The notes: generated by a model not told the origin, from the sequence alone. A DNA stretch of 64,000 nt from Phycisphaerales bacterium (GCA_016699835.1 CP064987.1:1922001-1986000), one strand, 5' to 3'; shown: positions 7,888 to 16,459, counted from the stretch's first letter. Made by a program: numbers and translations.

Positions 7888-9669
7888 ATGCCCTCGATCA
7901 TCATCAATGGCGTGAAAACCGAGTTCAAGCCCGGCCAGACCATCCTTCAGGTCGCCAACGACCTGGTGGTGCGGGGCGAGGTGGGCGAGCACGCGGAGAT
8001 CCCGCAGTACTGCTATCACGATGGTCTGTCGGTGGTGGCGTCGTGCCGGATCTGCCTCGCAGAGTGCTATGCGCCCAACCCCAAGAGCGGGGCGATCGAG
8101 CCGTTCATGGGCGGGAAACTCATCCCGACGTGCCAGACGCCGGCGGTGGACGGGATGGTGGTGCACACGGACTCGCCCAAGGCCGTCGCGAATCAGAAGG
8201 CGGTCATGGAGTTCCTGCTCATCAACCATCCACTGGATTGTCCGGTGTGCGACCAGTCCGGCGAGTGCTTCCTCCAGGACTACTCGTACCAGTTCGGCCG
8301 GGGCACCTCCCGCTTCGAAGAGCAGAAGGTCAAGCAGCCCAAGAAGGACCTGGGGCCGAACGTGCTGTTGTACAGCGACCGCTGCATCATGTGCACGCGG
8401 TGCGTGCGGTTCACGCGCGAGGTGGCGGGGACGAGCGAGTTGATGGTGCAGGGGCGCGGAAATAAAGAAGAAATCGACGTCTTCCCGGGCGTCGCCCTCG
8501 ACAACGAACTCTCCGGCAACGTCGTGGATCTCTGCCCCGTCGGCGCCCTCCTCGACAAGGACTTCCTCTTCGCCCAGCGCGTGTGGTTCCTCAAGGAAAC
8601 GCCATCGATCGATGGCATCACCGCGAGCGGGGACAACATCTGGGTGCACCACAACGAGGGGAAGGTCCACCGCATCAAGCCCAGGACCAACGACAAGGTC
8701 AACAAGTGGTGGATCACCGACGAGGTGCGTCACGGCTGGTCGTTTGTGCACAGCCAGGATCGGCTGACGTCGGCCATGCGCCGGCATCACGGGCGTCTCG
8801 TCGAGACGGACTTCGCCAAGGGATACGCGGACGCGATCGAGGGGATCGCCGCGGCGACGGGGCGTGGCAAGCGCCTGGCTGTCATGGTCAGCCCGATGCT
8901 GTCGTGCGAGGAGGCGTTTCTGCTCGCCCGGTTGGCATGGCGTCTGGACCCGAGGGCGATTCTGGCGGTCGGGCCTGTGCCGGTGTTGGGGCAGGATCGG
9001 TACTACCCCAAGGGGATCAAGGCGGATGATCCGAAGGCGTTCCGCGTGAGCGCGGAGAAGTGTCCCAACGCGCGGGGTGTGCGGCGGGTGCTCTCGGGGT
9101 TTGGCGGGGCGTCGCACGTGGCGAGTTACGAGTCGCTGGTGAAGATGCTGCAGGAGCCGGGGGGATCGGTCGGGGCGGTGATCCTGACGGGGAACTATCC
9201 GAGCGAGTGGGGGACGGCGGAACTCAAGAAGGCGCTGGCGGGGGAGTTCGTGGTGCTCGTGGACACGCTGGCGTCGAGCGTGATGGACGTGGCGAGCGTG
9301 GTGCTGCCTGGGGCGACGTGGGTGGAGAAGGCGGGGACGTTCGAGAACGTCGGCGGTCTGCTACAGGCGTTCGAGCAGGCGATCCCGGTGATCGAACTCG
9401 CCAAGAGTGAGGGGCAGATCGCTCTGGATCTGGAGGCGGTCTTGGATGGCTCGCCGCCGCCGAGCGAGCGGGCGATGCCCGTGCCGGTGATCTCGACGAA
9501 GGCGCAGGTGCCGGCGGGGGCGCGGGTGGCGGTGGCGTGGCGCGAGGTGTACGACGCGGCTCGAGTGCGCGGCGAGATGGTGGCGGCGGGGCTGTCGGCC
9601 TTCGGCGAGGTGTCGAGGCCATCACCCAAGGCGGCACGCACGGCGGACATGGAACTGGTGGAGATCTAG
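7888..9669 (+). CDS. nuoG: NADH-quinone oxidoreductase subunit G
   Basis: The electron-carrying large subunit of respiratory complex I. Residues 42, 53, 56 and 82 are the four Cys of the [2Fe-2S] site. H114, C118, C121 and C127 (HPLDCPVCDQSGEC) bind the N5 [4Fe-4S] cluster. CIMCTRC plus the later LCPVGAL bind a further [4Fe-4S] cluster. From about residue 240 a shortened molybdopterin-oxidoreductase domain follows, giving 593 residues against roughly 900 in E. coli. ATG 7888 starts at the ferredoxin-like fold (MPSIIINGVK). No other nuo gene lies in the window, so this subunit is encoded alone or at an operon edge that is split. Confidence 0.95.
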   Translation: MPSIIINGVKTEFKPGQTILQVANDLVVRGEVGEHAEIPQYCYHDGLSVVASCRICLAECYAPNPKSGAIEPFMGGKLIPTCQTPAVDGMVVHTDSPKAVANQKAVMEFLLINHPLDCPVCDQSGECFLQDYSYQFGRGTSRFEEQKVKQPKKDLGPNVLLYSDRCIMCTRCVRFTREVAGTSELMVQGRGNKEEIDVFPGVALDNELSGNVVDLCPVGALLDKDFLFAQRVWFLKETPSIDGITASGDNIWVHHNEGKVHRIKPRTNDKVNKWWITDEVRHGWSFVHSQDRLTSAMRRHHGRLVETDFAKGYADAIEGIAAATGRGKRLAVMVSPMLSCEEAFLLARLAWRLDPRAILAVGPVPVLGQDRYYPKGIKADDPKAFRVSAEKCPNARGVRRVLSGFGGASHVASYESLVKMLQEPGGSVGAVILTGNYPSEWGTAELKKALAGEFVVLVDTLASSVMDVASVVLPGATWVEKAGTFENVGGLLQAFEQAIPVIELAKSEGQIALDLEAVLDGSPPPSERAMPVPVISTKAQVPAGARVAVAWREVYDAARVRGEMVAAGLSAFGEVSRPSPKAARTADMELVEI

Positions 9670-9711
9670 ATCCAGTGGGGGCGAAGATGTCGAGGAATCG
9701 CGGGTGTCGGC

Positions 9712-11049
9712 ATGGGTGATGTGGGTCCTGCGGGCACGCGGCGCGAGGGCGGTCGTGCGTCGGCGCGGGACGAGCGTCTGCGTGACATCATCGATCTCTT
9801 GAAGACCACGAGCCGGTATTCGGACGATCCGCAAGAGTCGGTGCTGGCGTATGCGCAGCGGGTTCGGAAGATATCCGAGGCGGATCGGGTGGTCTCGATC
9901 TCTCGTCGGGGCCTGGAGTCGCCCTTCTATCGCGTGACGCGGAGTTCGACCTGGCCGATCGCGCTGGATCCGTGGAAGGAGCGCGAGCGATTGCCGCTGT
10001 TCGAGGGCGGGCTGCTCTCGGAACTGATCTATGCGGGGGAGCCGCGGCTGATCGATGACGTTCGCGTGACGGCGTTGGACCCGGCGGCGGAGTATCTGGA
10101 GGGGATGAGCAGCCTGGTGGCGCTCCCGACGTGGGACGACGGCGAGGCGCTGAACATGGTCGTGCAGATGTCGGCGAGGCCGTACGCGTTCGATCCGTCG
10201 CGACTCCCCGAGATGCTCTGGATCAGCAACCTCTTCGGGCGTGTGACGAAGAATCTGGTGCTGTCTCGCGAGGTGAAGGAGGCGTACGCGGCGCTCGATC
10301 GGGAGTTCCGCGTCGTGGGGGAGATCCAGATGGCGCTCCTGCCGCAGGAGACGCCGGCGATGCGGACGCTGGACCTCGCGACGCACTATCAGACGAGCAC
10401 GCAGGCGGGTGGCGACTATTTCGATTTCTTTCCACTTCGCGAGGGGCGTTGGGCGATGCTGGTGGCGGATGTCTCGGGGCACGGGACGCCGGCGGCGGTG
10501 CTGATGGCGATCCTGCACGCGATCGCGCACATGATGCCCCGGGACGCCGGCAATGGCGGGCTGGAGCCGCATCGCGCGATGGAGTTCATCAACACGGCGA
10601 TCACGACGAGGTACACGTCGAGGCTTGGCTCGTTCGTGACGGTGGTGTACGCGGTCTATGACGATCGGTCGCGAATGCTGACGCTGTGCAACGCGGGGCA
10701 CCCCCGGCCGCTGCTTCGCCGGCGGGATGGGCGCGTGGAGGAAATCGACGGGAATGAGGTGGGTTTGCCGATCGGGATCACGTCGGACGCGTCGTACGCC
10801 TCGCGGTCGATCCGGTTGGAGCCGGGCGAGTCGCTGGTGGTGTATTCCGACGGCATCACCGAGGCGTTCAACGACCGGCGCGAGATGTATGGCGTCGAGC
10901 GCCTCGAGCGCGTGATCCGCGAGAGTGGCGGCGAGATCGGGAACGCTTCGGCGTTGCTGTCGGCGGTTATCGAGGATCTTGGCGCGTTCGCGGGATTATC
11001 GAATCGGAGCGACGACCGGACCATCGTCGTCGCGTCGGCGAGGGAGTGA
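9712..11049 (+). CDS. GAF-SpoIIE protein serine phosphatase (RsbU-like)
   Basis: A signalling phosphatase of the PP2C/SpoIIE type, which usually dephosphorylates an anti-sigma-factor antagonist in a partner-switching pathway. Residues 30-190 look like a GAF-type sensor domain. A short coiled coil leads to the SpoIIE domain (about 205-445), with AGGDYFDFF, ADVSGHGTPAA, CNAGHPRPLL, YSDGITEAF and SDDRTIVV, which contain the metal-binding Asp and Gly residues. There is no membrane segment. No anti-sigma or antagonist gene is beside it. A 64-residue membrane protein starts three bases after its stop, so the two are probably co-transcribed. Confidence 0.88.
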   Translation: MGDVGPAGTRREGGRASARDERLRDIIDLLKTTSRYSDDPQESVLAYAQRVRKISEADRVVSISRRGLESPFYRVTRSSTWPIALDPWKERERLPLFEGGLLSELIYAGEPRLIDDVRVTALDPAAEYLEGMSSLVALPTWDDGEALNMVVQMSARPYAFDPSRLPEMLWISNLFGRVTKNLVLSREVKEAYAALDREFRVVGEIQMALLPQETPAMRTLDLATHYQTSTQAGGDYFDFFPLREGRWAMLVADVSGHGTPAAVLMAILHAIAHMMPRDAGNGGLEPHRAMEFINTAITTRYTSRLGSFVTVVYAVYDDRSRMLTLCNAGHPRPLLRRRDGRVEEIDGNEVGLPIGITSDASYASRSIRLEPGESLVVYSDGITEAFNDRREMYGVERLERVIRESGGEIGNASALLSAVIEDLGAFAGLSNRSDDRTIVVASARE

Positions 11050-11052
11050 GCG

Positions 11053-11247
11053 ATGCCGAGCGTGACGACATCGATCGTGGTGATCGTGGGGCTGATCCTG
11101 CTGCTGGGGGTGCCGTTCACGCTGTGGTGGTGGAAACTCGCGGACAAGTGGGCCGACGCGGAGCATCGGCGGTTCCGCGACAAGAAGGACGAGCGCGAGC
11201 GGGTGGTGGTGGACGACGAGGCGGACGGATCCGAGCGTGAGACGTAG
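11053..11247 (+). CDS. 64-residue single-pass membrane protein
   Basis: A small protein of unknown function with one N-terminal membrane helix (TSIVVIVGLILLLGVPFTLWWW) and a highly charged cytoplasmic tail, DKKDERERVVVDDEADGSE. It starts three bases after the SpoIIE phosphatase gene. Its GC-rich codons match its neighbours. It could be a small accessory or assembly protein, but nothing in the sequence shows its partner. Confidence 0.5.
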   Translation: MPSVTTSIVVIVGLILLLGVPFTLWWWKLADKWADAEHRRFRDKKDERERVVVDDEADGSERET

Positions 11248-11314
11248 AGGCGTTCTCTCGATGTTCGTGGCGGGTTGGTGGTGTGGGTGTGCTCCGGGTG
11301 GTTTTGGTGAGTGC

Positions 11315-12382
11315 GTGCCGAGATACAAACTGACCATCGAGTATGACGGGACGGAGTTCTGCGGGTGGCAGAAGCAGGAGCCGCTCGCGCCGGAGGAGGG
11401 TGATCCGCGGGCGAGCGCCCATCTGCTCAGGCATGTCGAGGCGGGGTTGGTGGCGGGGACGCCGGGTCGGATCGCGCTGCGGACGGTGCAGGCGGTGGTG
11501 GAGCGGGCGGTGCGTGAGATCGTGCGCGAGCCGGTGATGGTGCAGGGAGCGAGCCGGACCGATGCGGGGGTGCACGCGCGGGGGCAGGTGGCGGCGTTTA
11601 CGTGTTCGGGTGATGATGCGGTTGGAGGAGAGGAAGACACATGCGGGACGCCCCCCCTCCCTGTGCCACGAGAAGAGGTAGGGCAGGTAGGGGCAGGCGG
11701 GCCACCTGCCCCACGAGAGAAGGCAGAGGACTTGGCCGCGGACGAGGTGATGACCGGCACTCGGCACGGCGGGTGGCCTGTGTCGCGCGGGCTGGATCGA
11801 CTCCGCCGTGCGATCAACGGACGACTGCCGGGTGATGTGCAGGTGGTCCGGGTCGAGCACGTCGAGGATTCATTCGATCCGATCGGGGATTGCACGAGCA
11901 AGGGGTACTCGTACTTGTTGCACGTGTCGCCGCCGCCGCCGTTTGGATCCGGGTTGCGTGCGATGTGGGATCGACGATTCTGCCTGCACGTGTGGCACGC
12001 GTTGGACATCGATCATATGAACGAAGCGGCGCGAGTTCTGGTGGGCGAGCACGATTTCGCCGCCTTCGCGGCCGCGGGACATGGGCGACTGACGACGGTG
12101 CGCACCATCTACGAGTGCAAGGTGGTGGACGCGACTCCAACCACCGGAAGCGATGCCGACGAAAGCCCTTGGCCCCGGCGCCTCCGCGTCGAGGTCTCGG
12201 GCAGCGGCTTCCTCTACAACATGGTCCGCATCATCACGGGAACACTCATCGAGGCTGGGCGAGGGAGGCTCTCGCCCGACGACATTCGGCGAGCATTGGA
12301 GGCGAAGGATCGCCGGCTCGTGGGACCGACTTCGCCGCCGGAGGGGTTGTGTTTGGAGTGGGTGAGGTACAAGGATCTGTAA
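11315..12382 (+). CDS. truA: tRNA pseudouridine synthase A with palindrome-derived insert
   Basis: Converts uridines 38-40 of tRNA anticodon stems to pseudouridine. The catalytic Asp lies in GASRTDAGVHARGQV, the fold starts with YKLTIEYDGTEFCGWQKQ, and the C-terminal half has FLYNMVRIITGTL. The GTG at 11315 fits the family start; ORF sequence upstream is low-complexity. Residues 100-150 are an insert absent from usual TruA, read from two hairpin repeats (TCGTPPLPVPRE and GGPPAPRE). It falls just after the catalytic loop, before GLDRLRRAINGRLP, where loops vary between homologs. A second, shorter variable stretch (EEGDPRASAHLLRHVEAG) follows the N-terminal motif. The next gene starts three bases after the stop. 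Confidence 0.93.
   Translation: MPRYKLTIEYDGTEFCGWQKQEPLAPEEGDPRASAHLLRHVEAGLVAGTPGRIALRTVQAVVERAVREIVREPVMVQGASRTDAGVHARGQVAAFTCSGDDAVGGEEDTCGTPPLPVPREEVGQVGAGGPPAPREKAEDLAADEVMTGTRHGGWPVSRGLDRLRRAINGRLPGDVQVVRVEHVEDSFDPIGDCTSKGYSYLLHVSPPPPFGSGLRAMWDRRFCLHVWHALDIDHMNEAARVLVGEHDFAAFAAAGHGRLTTVRTIYECKVVDATPTTGSDADESPWPRRLRVEVSGSGFLYNMVRIITGTLIEAGRGRLSPDDIRRALEAKDRRLVGPTSPPEGLCLEWVRYKDL
11637..11718 (+). repeat. two family-A hairpin repeats inside truA
   Basis: The copy at 11637-11673 reads TGCGGGACGCCCCCCCTCCC followed by TGTGCCACGAGAA. The copy at 11691-11718 reads GGCAGGCGGGCCACCTGCCC followed by CACGAGA. Each has inverted-repeat arms and the shared tail CCACGAGA found in other copies at 13.3, 21.1, 22.6 and 29.5 kb. 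Both are read in frame without a stop. Confidence 0.7.
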
Positions 12383-12385
12383 CAC

Positions 12386-13765
12386 GTGCCCCTTTGCATC
12401 CTCCACATCTCCACGCGCCTCATCCTCGGCGGGTCCCAGGAGAACACCGTCCTCTCCTGCGAGGGGCAGGCGCGCCGCGGGCACGAGGTTCATCTCGCCT
12501 TCGGGCCCATCTTCGGCCCCGAGGGCTCCATGCTCGATCGCGTCAGGGCGTTTCGCACCGCCGACGGCCGCTCCATCGAGACGCACGAACTCAGGCACCT
12601 CATCCGCCCCGTGAATCCCTTCGCGGATCACGTCTGCTTCCACCACGAACTCCGCCCGCTCATCCGAAGACTCAGGCCCGACATCGTCCACACGCACAGC
12701 AGCAAGGCGGGAATCCTGGGGCGATGGGCCGCGTGGAAGGAACTCGCGAGGATGGCGAAGGCGGAACGCTGCGGCATCGTCCACACGGTGCACGGCCCGC
12801 CGTTCATGCCGGTGGATGGAGGTATGTTCTCACGCTCGAAGACGCGTCTCGTCAACATGGTGTACACCCACGCCGAGCGCTTCGCGGCCCGTCGCTGCCA
12901 TTCGATCGTCTGCGTCGCCGACGCCATGCGCGACGAGTTCCTGCGTAGGCGAATCGGCCGGCCCGAGCAGTACGTCACCGTGCGCTCGGGGATCGATCTC
13001 ACGCCGTTTACCAACTTCTCGATCGAGGAATCCCGCGAGCCCATGCGGGCGTCGCTCGGCTTCACGAACGACGACTTCGTCATCGGCACCGTCGCCCGCC
13101 TCGCCCAGCACAAGGGGCACGATGATCTGCTCGAGGCGCTGGGCGGAATTCTCAAGACGAACCCGTCGTGGCGGCTGCTGTGGGTCGGCGACGGCTGGTG
13201 GCGTGGGCGATTGGTCGCCAAGGCGTGGGCGATGGGGATCGGCGTGCGCGAGTTGGATCGGGAAGGAGAGAAGAAAGAAGTAGGAGAGGGAAATGCAGGC
13301 GAGCCGCCCCCCCTCCCTGCACCACGAGATGGGGTGGATGAGCGTACGCACCCTGCCGCCCAACTCGTCCTCACGGGGCTTGTGCCCCCAACGCGCGTCC
13401 CCGGCCTCATGCGGGCCATGGACATCCTCGCTCATCCGTCCTCGCGTGAGGGTTTGCCGCGGACGGTGCCGCAGGCGCTGCTGGCGGGGGAGGGTGGGAA
13501 TGACGGGAGGGGGGTCTGTCCCGTCGCCTACGACGCCGACGGCACGCGCGAGGCCTGCATCGAGATGCAGACGGGCCGCCTCGTCCGCGTGGGCGACATC
13601 TCGGGCCTGCGCGAGGCGATCGCGTGGTGCGCGGCCAACCCACAGGAGCGCCAACGCCTCGCCGAGCGGGGAAGAGAAATGTGCCTGCGTGAGTTCGGGA
13701 GCGAGACGATGGTGGAGCGATTAGAAGAGGTGTACGAGCGGGCGATGGTGCTGGCGAGGGCATGA
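12386..13765 (+). CDS. glycosyltransferase family 4 with palindrome-derived insert
   Basis: A GT-B-fold glycosyltransferase that probably adds a sugar to an envelope polysaccharide or glycolipid. Residues 1-180 are the N-terminal acceptor domain (LHISTRLILGGSQENT, then HTHSSKAGILGRWAA). The C-terminal domain (about 210-455) has TVARLAQHKGHDDLLEAL, LLWVGDG and the donor-site region HPSSREGLPRTVPQALL with the retained Glu. Residues of about 290-325 (EGEKKEVGEGNAGEPPPLPA) are an unusual hydrophilic insert containing a hairpin repeat. A further short insert occurs at GEGGNDGRGV. The GTG at 12386 is three bases after truA, so the genes are co-transcribed. The sugar donor cannot be read from sequence. 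Confidence 0.88.
   Translation: MPLCILHISTRLILGGSQENTVLSCEGQARRGHEVHLAFGPIFGPEGSMLDRVRAFRTADGRSIETHELRHLIRPVNPFADHVCFHHELRPLIRRLRPDIVHTHSSKAGILGRWAAWKELARMAKAERCGIVHTVHGPPFMPVDGGMFSRSKTRLVNMVYTHAERFAARRCHSIVCVADAMRDEFLRRRIGRPEQYVTVRSGIDLTPFTNFSIEESREPMRASLGFTNDDFVIGTVARLAQHKGHDDLLEALGGILKTNPSWRLLWVGDGWWRGRLVAKAWAMGIGVRELDREGEKKEVGEGNAGEPPPLPAPRDGVDERTHPAAQLVLTGLVPPTRVPGLMRAMDILAHPSSREGLPRTVPQALLAGEGGNDGRGVCPVAYDADGTREACIEMQTGRLVRVGDISGLREAIAWCAANPQERQRLAERGREMCLREFGSETMVERLEEVYERAMVLARA
13295..13329 (+). repeat. family-A hairpin repeat inside the glycosyltransferase gene
   Basis: Reads GCAGGCGAGCCGCCCCCCCT then CCCTGCACCACGAGA. The arms GCAGG and CCTGC pair, and the tail CCACGAGA matches the other copies. 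Compared with the first truA copy, both arms differ but still pair. It is read as AGEPPPLPAPRD in the gene, the same frame as in truA and mqnD. Confidence 0.65.
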
Positions 13766-13770
13766 GTCAA

Positions 13771-13877
13771 TGGTGGCACCGCTCTCCAGAGCGGTGTTTC
13801 TTCGTGTTCATCCGCCATCATCGTGATTATCTTGTTCTTGGTGCGCACAATCACCGCTCTGGAGAGCGGTGCCACCA
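13771..13877. repeat. family-B inverted-repeat element, copy 1 (107 bp)
   Basis: The two ends, 13771-13796 and 13852-13877, are perfect 26-base inverted repeats. Each end is itself a palindrome, ACCGCTCTCCAGAGCGGT, next to GTGGC or GCCAC. Between them lies a 55-base centre. Copy 2 at 14251-14355 has a centre of the same length with 45 of 55 identical bases. No gene lies within the element. The right end supplies the GTG from which the following reading frame opens. Confidence 0.9.
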
Positions 13878-14183
13878 GGACCGACGCCGCCCTATGGCTT
13901 CGCGGGCGCGTTCGACAGTTTCGGCGCGCTCACGCTCACGTGGAAGTCGCGCCAGCCCGACGGTGCCGTGGGCACGACCTTCCAGGTCTCGCGCCGCCTG
14001 AACAACTCCGGGAGATACGAGATCCTCGACACCGTCGGCACGCGCGAGTTCGTCGACACGACGCTCCCCGTCGGCACCCACAGCGTGGCGTACGTCGTCG
14101 TCGCCAAGCGCGGCGCCAAGACGAGCACGCCCGCGGGGTTCACGATGCGGTTTGGGCAGGGAGGGGGGGGCGGGGGATGGTGA
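13869..14183 (+). CDS. FnIII-like domain fragment between two repeat elements
   Basis: A 104-residue frame that opens with a GTG inside the right end of repeat copy 1 and ends with Gly7-Trp. The middle reads like a single fibronectin type III domain: GALTLTWKSRQPDGAVGTTF, YEILDTVGTREFVDTTLP and SVAYVVVAKRG match the strand pattern, with a conserved Trp and a Tyr. There is no signal peptide, though such domains are normally part of exported proteins, and no convincing ribosome site. It may be the C-terminal remnant of a larger gene that lost its front half. Expression is doubtful. Confidence 0.45.
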   Translation: MPPGPTPPYGFAGAFDSFGALTLTWKSRQPDGAVGTTFQVSRRLNNSGRYEILDTVGTREFVDTTLPVGTHSVAYVVVAKRGAKTSTPAGFTMRFGQGGGGGGW

Positions 14184-14250
14184 CACGACGATCGGCATTG
14201 CCGAGGCGGCGTGAGGCGAGTGACGGGCGCATGGTCTTGATCCTTTCGTG

Positions 14251-14355
14251 GGTGGCACCGCTTTCCAGAGCGGTGTTTCTTCGTGTTCTTCCACCACGAT
14301 TGTGATCATCCCGTTCTTGGTGTGCACGATCACCGCTCTGGAAAGCGGTGCCACC
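14251..14355. repeat. family-B inverted-repeat element, copy 2 (105 bp)
   Basis: The ends 14251-14275 and 14331-14355 are perfect 25-base inverted repeats. Relative to copy 1, the left end carries CTTTCC for CTCTCC and the right end carries the matching GGAAAG for GGAGAG, so long-range pairing is kept while the local palindrome is weakened. The centre has the same orientation as in copy 1. It ends 24 bases from the stop of trpS. Confidence 0.9.
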
Positions 14356-14379
14356 AGGAGCGGTGATCTCGTTGAGGAA

Positions 14380-15462
14380 CTAGAGCGTCAGCGTGCGCGG
14401 GCCGTAGTCGAGCCGCATCGCCTGCTTCGCGAGGTGCAGGGTTTCCTCGGCGAGTTGGTTGGCTCTCGCCGTGCCGGCGCGGATGATGTCGATGGCCTCG
14501 CTGTCGCCCGACTCACCCTCGAGCCTCGCCCGGCGTTCGCGGATGGGGTCCAGGAGTTCGTTGATTGCGTCGATGACGAGGGCCTTGACGTGGCCGTCGC
14601 CGAGGTTGTCGCCCTTCCTGTAGCGCTCGCGGTACTCCTCGACCTTTTGCGTGTCCTTCACGAAGGCGTCGGCGTACGAGAAGACGGGATTGATCTCGGG
14701 GTTCCCCGGCTCGTCGGGGTTTCGGCTCTGGCCGGGGTACATGGCGTTGATCTTCTTCTTGACCTCTTTCGCCGAGTCCGAGAGGAAGATCGCGTTGTTG
14801 AGGCTCTTGGACATCTTCTGCGAGCCGTCGGTCCCGACGAGACGGCCGACGCGCCCGACCTTGGCCTTCGGGATAGGGAACAGGCCCCCGGCCTTGACGT
14901 AATCCTCGTCCTCGGTCTTGGGATTCACATTGCCATACACCTGATTGAACCGCCGCGCGACCTCGCGGGTCATCTCGATGTGCGCGATCTGGTCCTCGCC
15001 GACGGGGACGAGGTCGGGCCGGAAGGCGAGGATGTCCGCACATTGCCCCACGGCGTACATCGGAAACCCGAAGGAGTACTGGTCCCCCAGGCCCTTCGAC
15101 TCGATCTCGGTCTTGAGCGTCGGGTTGCGCATGACGCGATTGAACGGCAGGAGCATCGCGAAGAACCACGTGAGTTCCGCGATCGCGGGGACCTCGGTCT
15201 GGAGGACGATGGTGCTTTTGCTGGGGTCGATGCCGCAGGCGATCCAGTCCTTGACGATCTCCAGCGTGCTGCGGCGGATCTCGTCGGGCTGCTCGGCGCG
15301 CGTGGTGTAGGCGTGCATGTTGGCGAGGAGGATGTAGCAGTCGTACTTGTCCTGCAGGTGCAGGCGATTCTCGATCGAGCCGACGTAGTGCCCGATGTGG
15401 AGGCGGCTGGTGGGCGTGTCGCCGGTGAGGATGCGGGGCTTGTGGGATGGAGGGGTCGTCAT
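14380..15462 (-). CDS. trpS: tryptophan--tRNA ligase
   Basis: A class I synthetase that charges tRNA-Trp. The HIGH-type motif is RLHIGHYVGS, and the second signature is SQKMSKSLNN at about residue 200. The Trp-pocket region includes PMYAVGQCADILAF and VGEDQIAHIEMTR. The 360-residue length is normal for the family. The ATG at 15462 (MTTPPSHKPRILTGD) was preferred over an upstream start that would add 12 residues without similarity to the family. It stands alone, with the CPBP protease gene upstream on the same strand, 39 bases away. Confidence 0.95.
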   Translation of the reverse strand: MTTPPSHKPRILTGDTPTSRLHIGHYVGSIENRLHLQDKYDCYILLANMHAYTTRAEQPDEIRRSTLEIVKDWIACGIDPSKSTIVLQTEVPAIAELTWFFAMLLPFNRVMRNPTLKTEIESKGLGDQYSFGFPMYAVGQCADILAFRPDLVPVGEDQIAHIEMTREVARRFNQVYGNVNPKTEDEDYVKAGGLFPIPKAKVGRVGRLVGTDGSQKMSKSLNNAIFLSDSAKEVKKKINAMYPGQSRNPDEPGNPEINPVFSYADAFVKDTQKVEEYRERYRKGDNLGDGHVKALVIDAINELLDPIRERRARLEGESGDSEAIDIIRAGTARANQLAEETLHLAKQAMRLDYGPRTLTL

Positions 15463-15501
15463 CACGCGGCGAGTGTAGGGATTCGAGAAAGCCCGCAAAT
15501 C

Positions 15502-16443
15502 TCAGGCGTTCTTTGCGATGAGGATGTTGGCGAGGTTGAAGGCCATGTGCATGACGATGGGGACTCCCAGGCGGCCGGTGCGCTCGAAGGCGATGGCGTT
15601 GGCGAGACCCAGCACGAAGATGGGGACGATGGCGTACCAGGGAATCGCGTTCTCGCCCGTGCCGATGTGGATGGCGGCAAAGAGCACGGCCGAGATGGTG
15701 GCGGCAAGCCAGGCACGCTTCACGAGGCGCAGCGCCGCGGACTGAAGGAACCCACGGAAGATGACCTCCTCGGCGATCGGCGCGAGGACCACGGCATGGG
15801 CGATAAGAGCGAGCGTCCAGGGGTCGTTCTGGTGGTCGGCCATCTTGGTGAGGAGCGGATGGGCGAGGGTGTCGATGCTGCCGCCCATCGAGCGCTGGAT
15901 CGCGGTCGCGAGGATGCCCGACGCGAAGACGACGGGGATGGCGATGGCAAAGCACAGAAGTCCGCGCGGGAGATCGCCGAGTTTGATGTCGAGCCCCGAG
16001 GACGAGGCCGAGGCGACGACGAGGCGGACCAGGAGCAGGCCGATGAGCGCCCCGACGAGCGAGCCGCAGAGTTGGGTCGCGACGAGGAGTCGGTAACTCT
16101 CCGGCGAGTCGCCCTTGAAGAGTCCCAGAGTGGTGGCCAGGCTCGGGCCGATGCTGAGCGCGACGAAGGTGGCAAAGGCGCACGCGAGGTAGAGCCACCA
16201 CGGGTGCTCCTCGACGGTGCGGTGGGCGAGGGGGGACTCGTTGTGGCGGACCAGTCGCCCGATGAGCAGGCCGACGAGGACGAGGGCAGCCAGGACGAGG
16301 ATCCACGTCTCGCCAGCGGTGTGAGAGGCGGCGGAGGAGATCTGCTCGCCGACCTTGGAAAGGGCGTTCGAATCCGTGACGGGCACCGTGGTGGAGGACG
16401 TCTGGGGGAGGAGGGCGAGGATGGCGTGGAGCGTGTGTGCCAC
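15502..16443 (-). CDS. CPBP family intramembrane metalloprotease
   Basis: A multi-pass membrane protein of the CPBP (CaaX protease/Abi) family. The three family motifs are visible: APIAEEVIFRGF (EExxxR), VLFAAIH and VMHMAFNLAN (HxxxN). They supply the glutamate and histidine metal or catalytic residues. About eight hydrophobic segments are present. The N-terminal 40 residues are a hydrophobic start followed by a Ser/Thr-rich linker. A GTG at 16443 avoids overlap with the divergent trpC start; an ATG at 16512 is possible but would overlap it. The substrate is unknown; family members cut prenylated or signal-like peptides, or act in regulation. Confidence 0.85.
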   Translation of the reverse strand: MAHTLHAILALLPQTSSTTVPVTDSNALSKVGEQISSAASHTAGETWILVLAALVLVGLLIGRLVRHNESPLAHRTVEEHPWWLYLACAFATFVALSIGPSLATTLGLFKGDSPESYRLLVATQLCGSLVGALIGLLLVRLVVASASSSGLDIKLGDLPRGLLCFAIAIPVVFASGILATAIQRSMGGSIDTLAHPLLTKMADHQNDPWTLALIAHAVVLAPIAEEVIFRGFLQSAALRLVKRAWLAATISAVLFAAIHIGTGENAIPWYAIVPIFVLGLANAIAFERTGRLGVPIVMHMAFNLANILIAKNA

Positions 16444-16459
16444 GGGGCGAAGGCCAACA

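Noticed and set aside
13771..14355. Insertion sequence with its own transposase
   Set aside because: The elements are about 105 bp and the frame between them looks like an FnIII domain, not a transposase.
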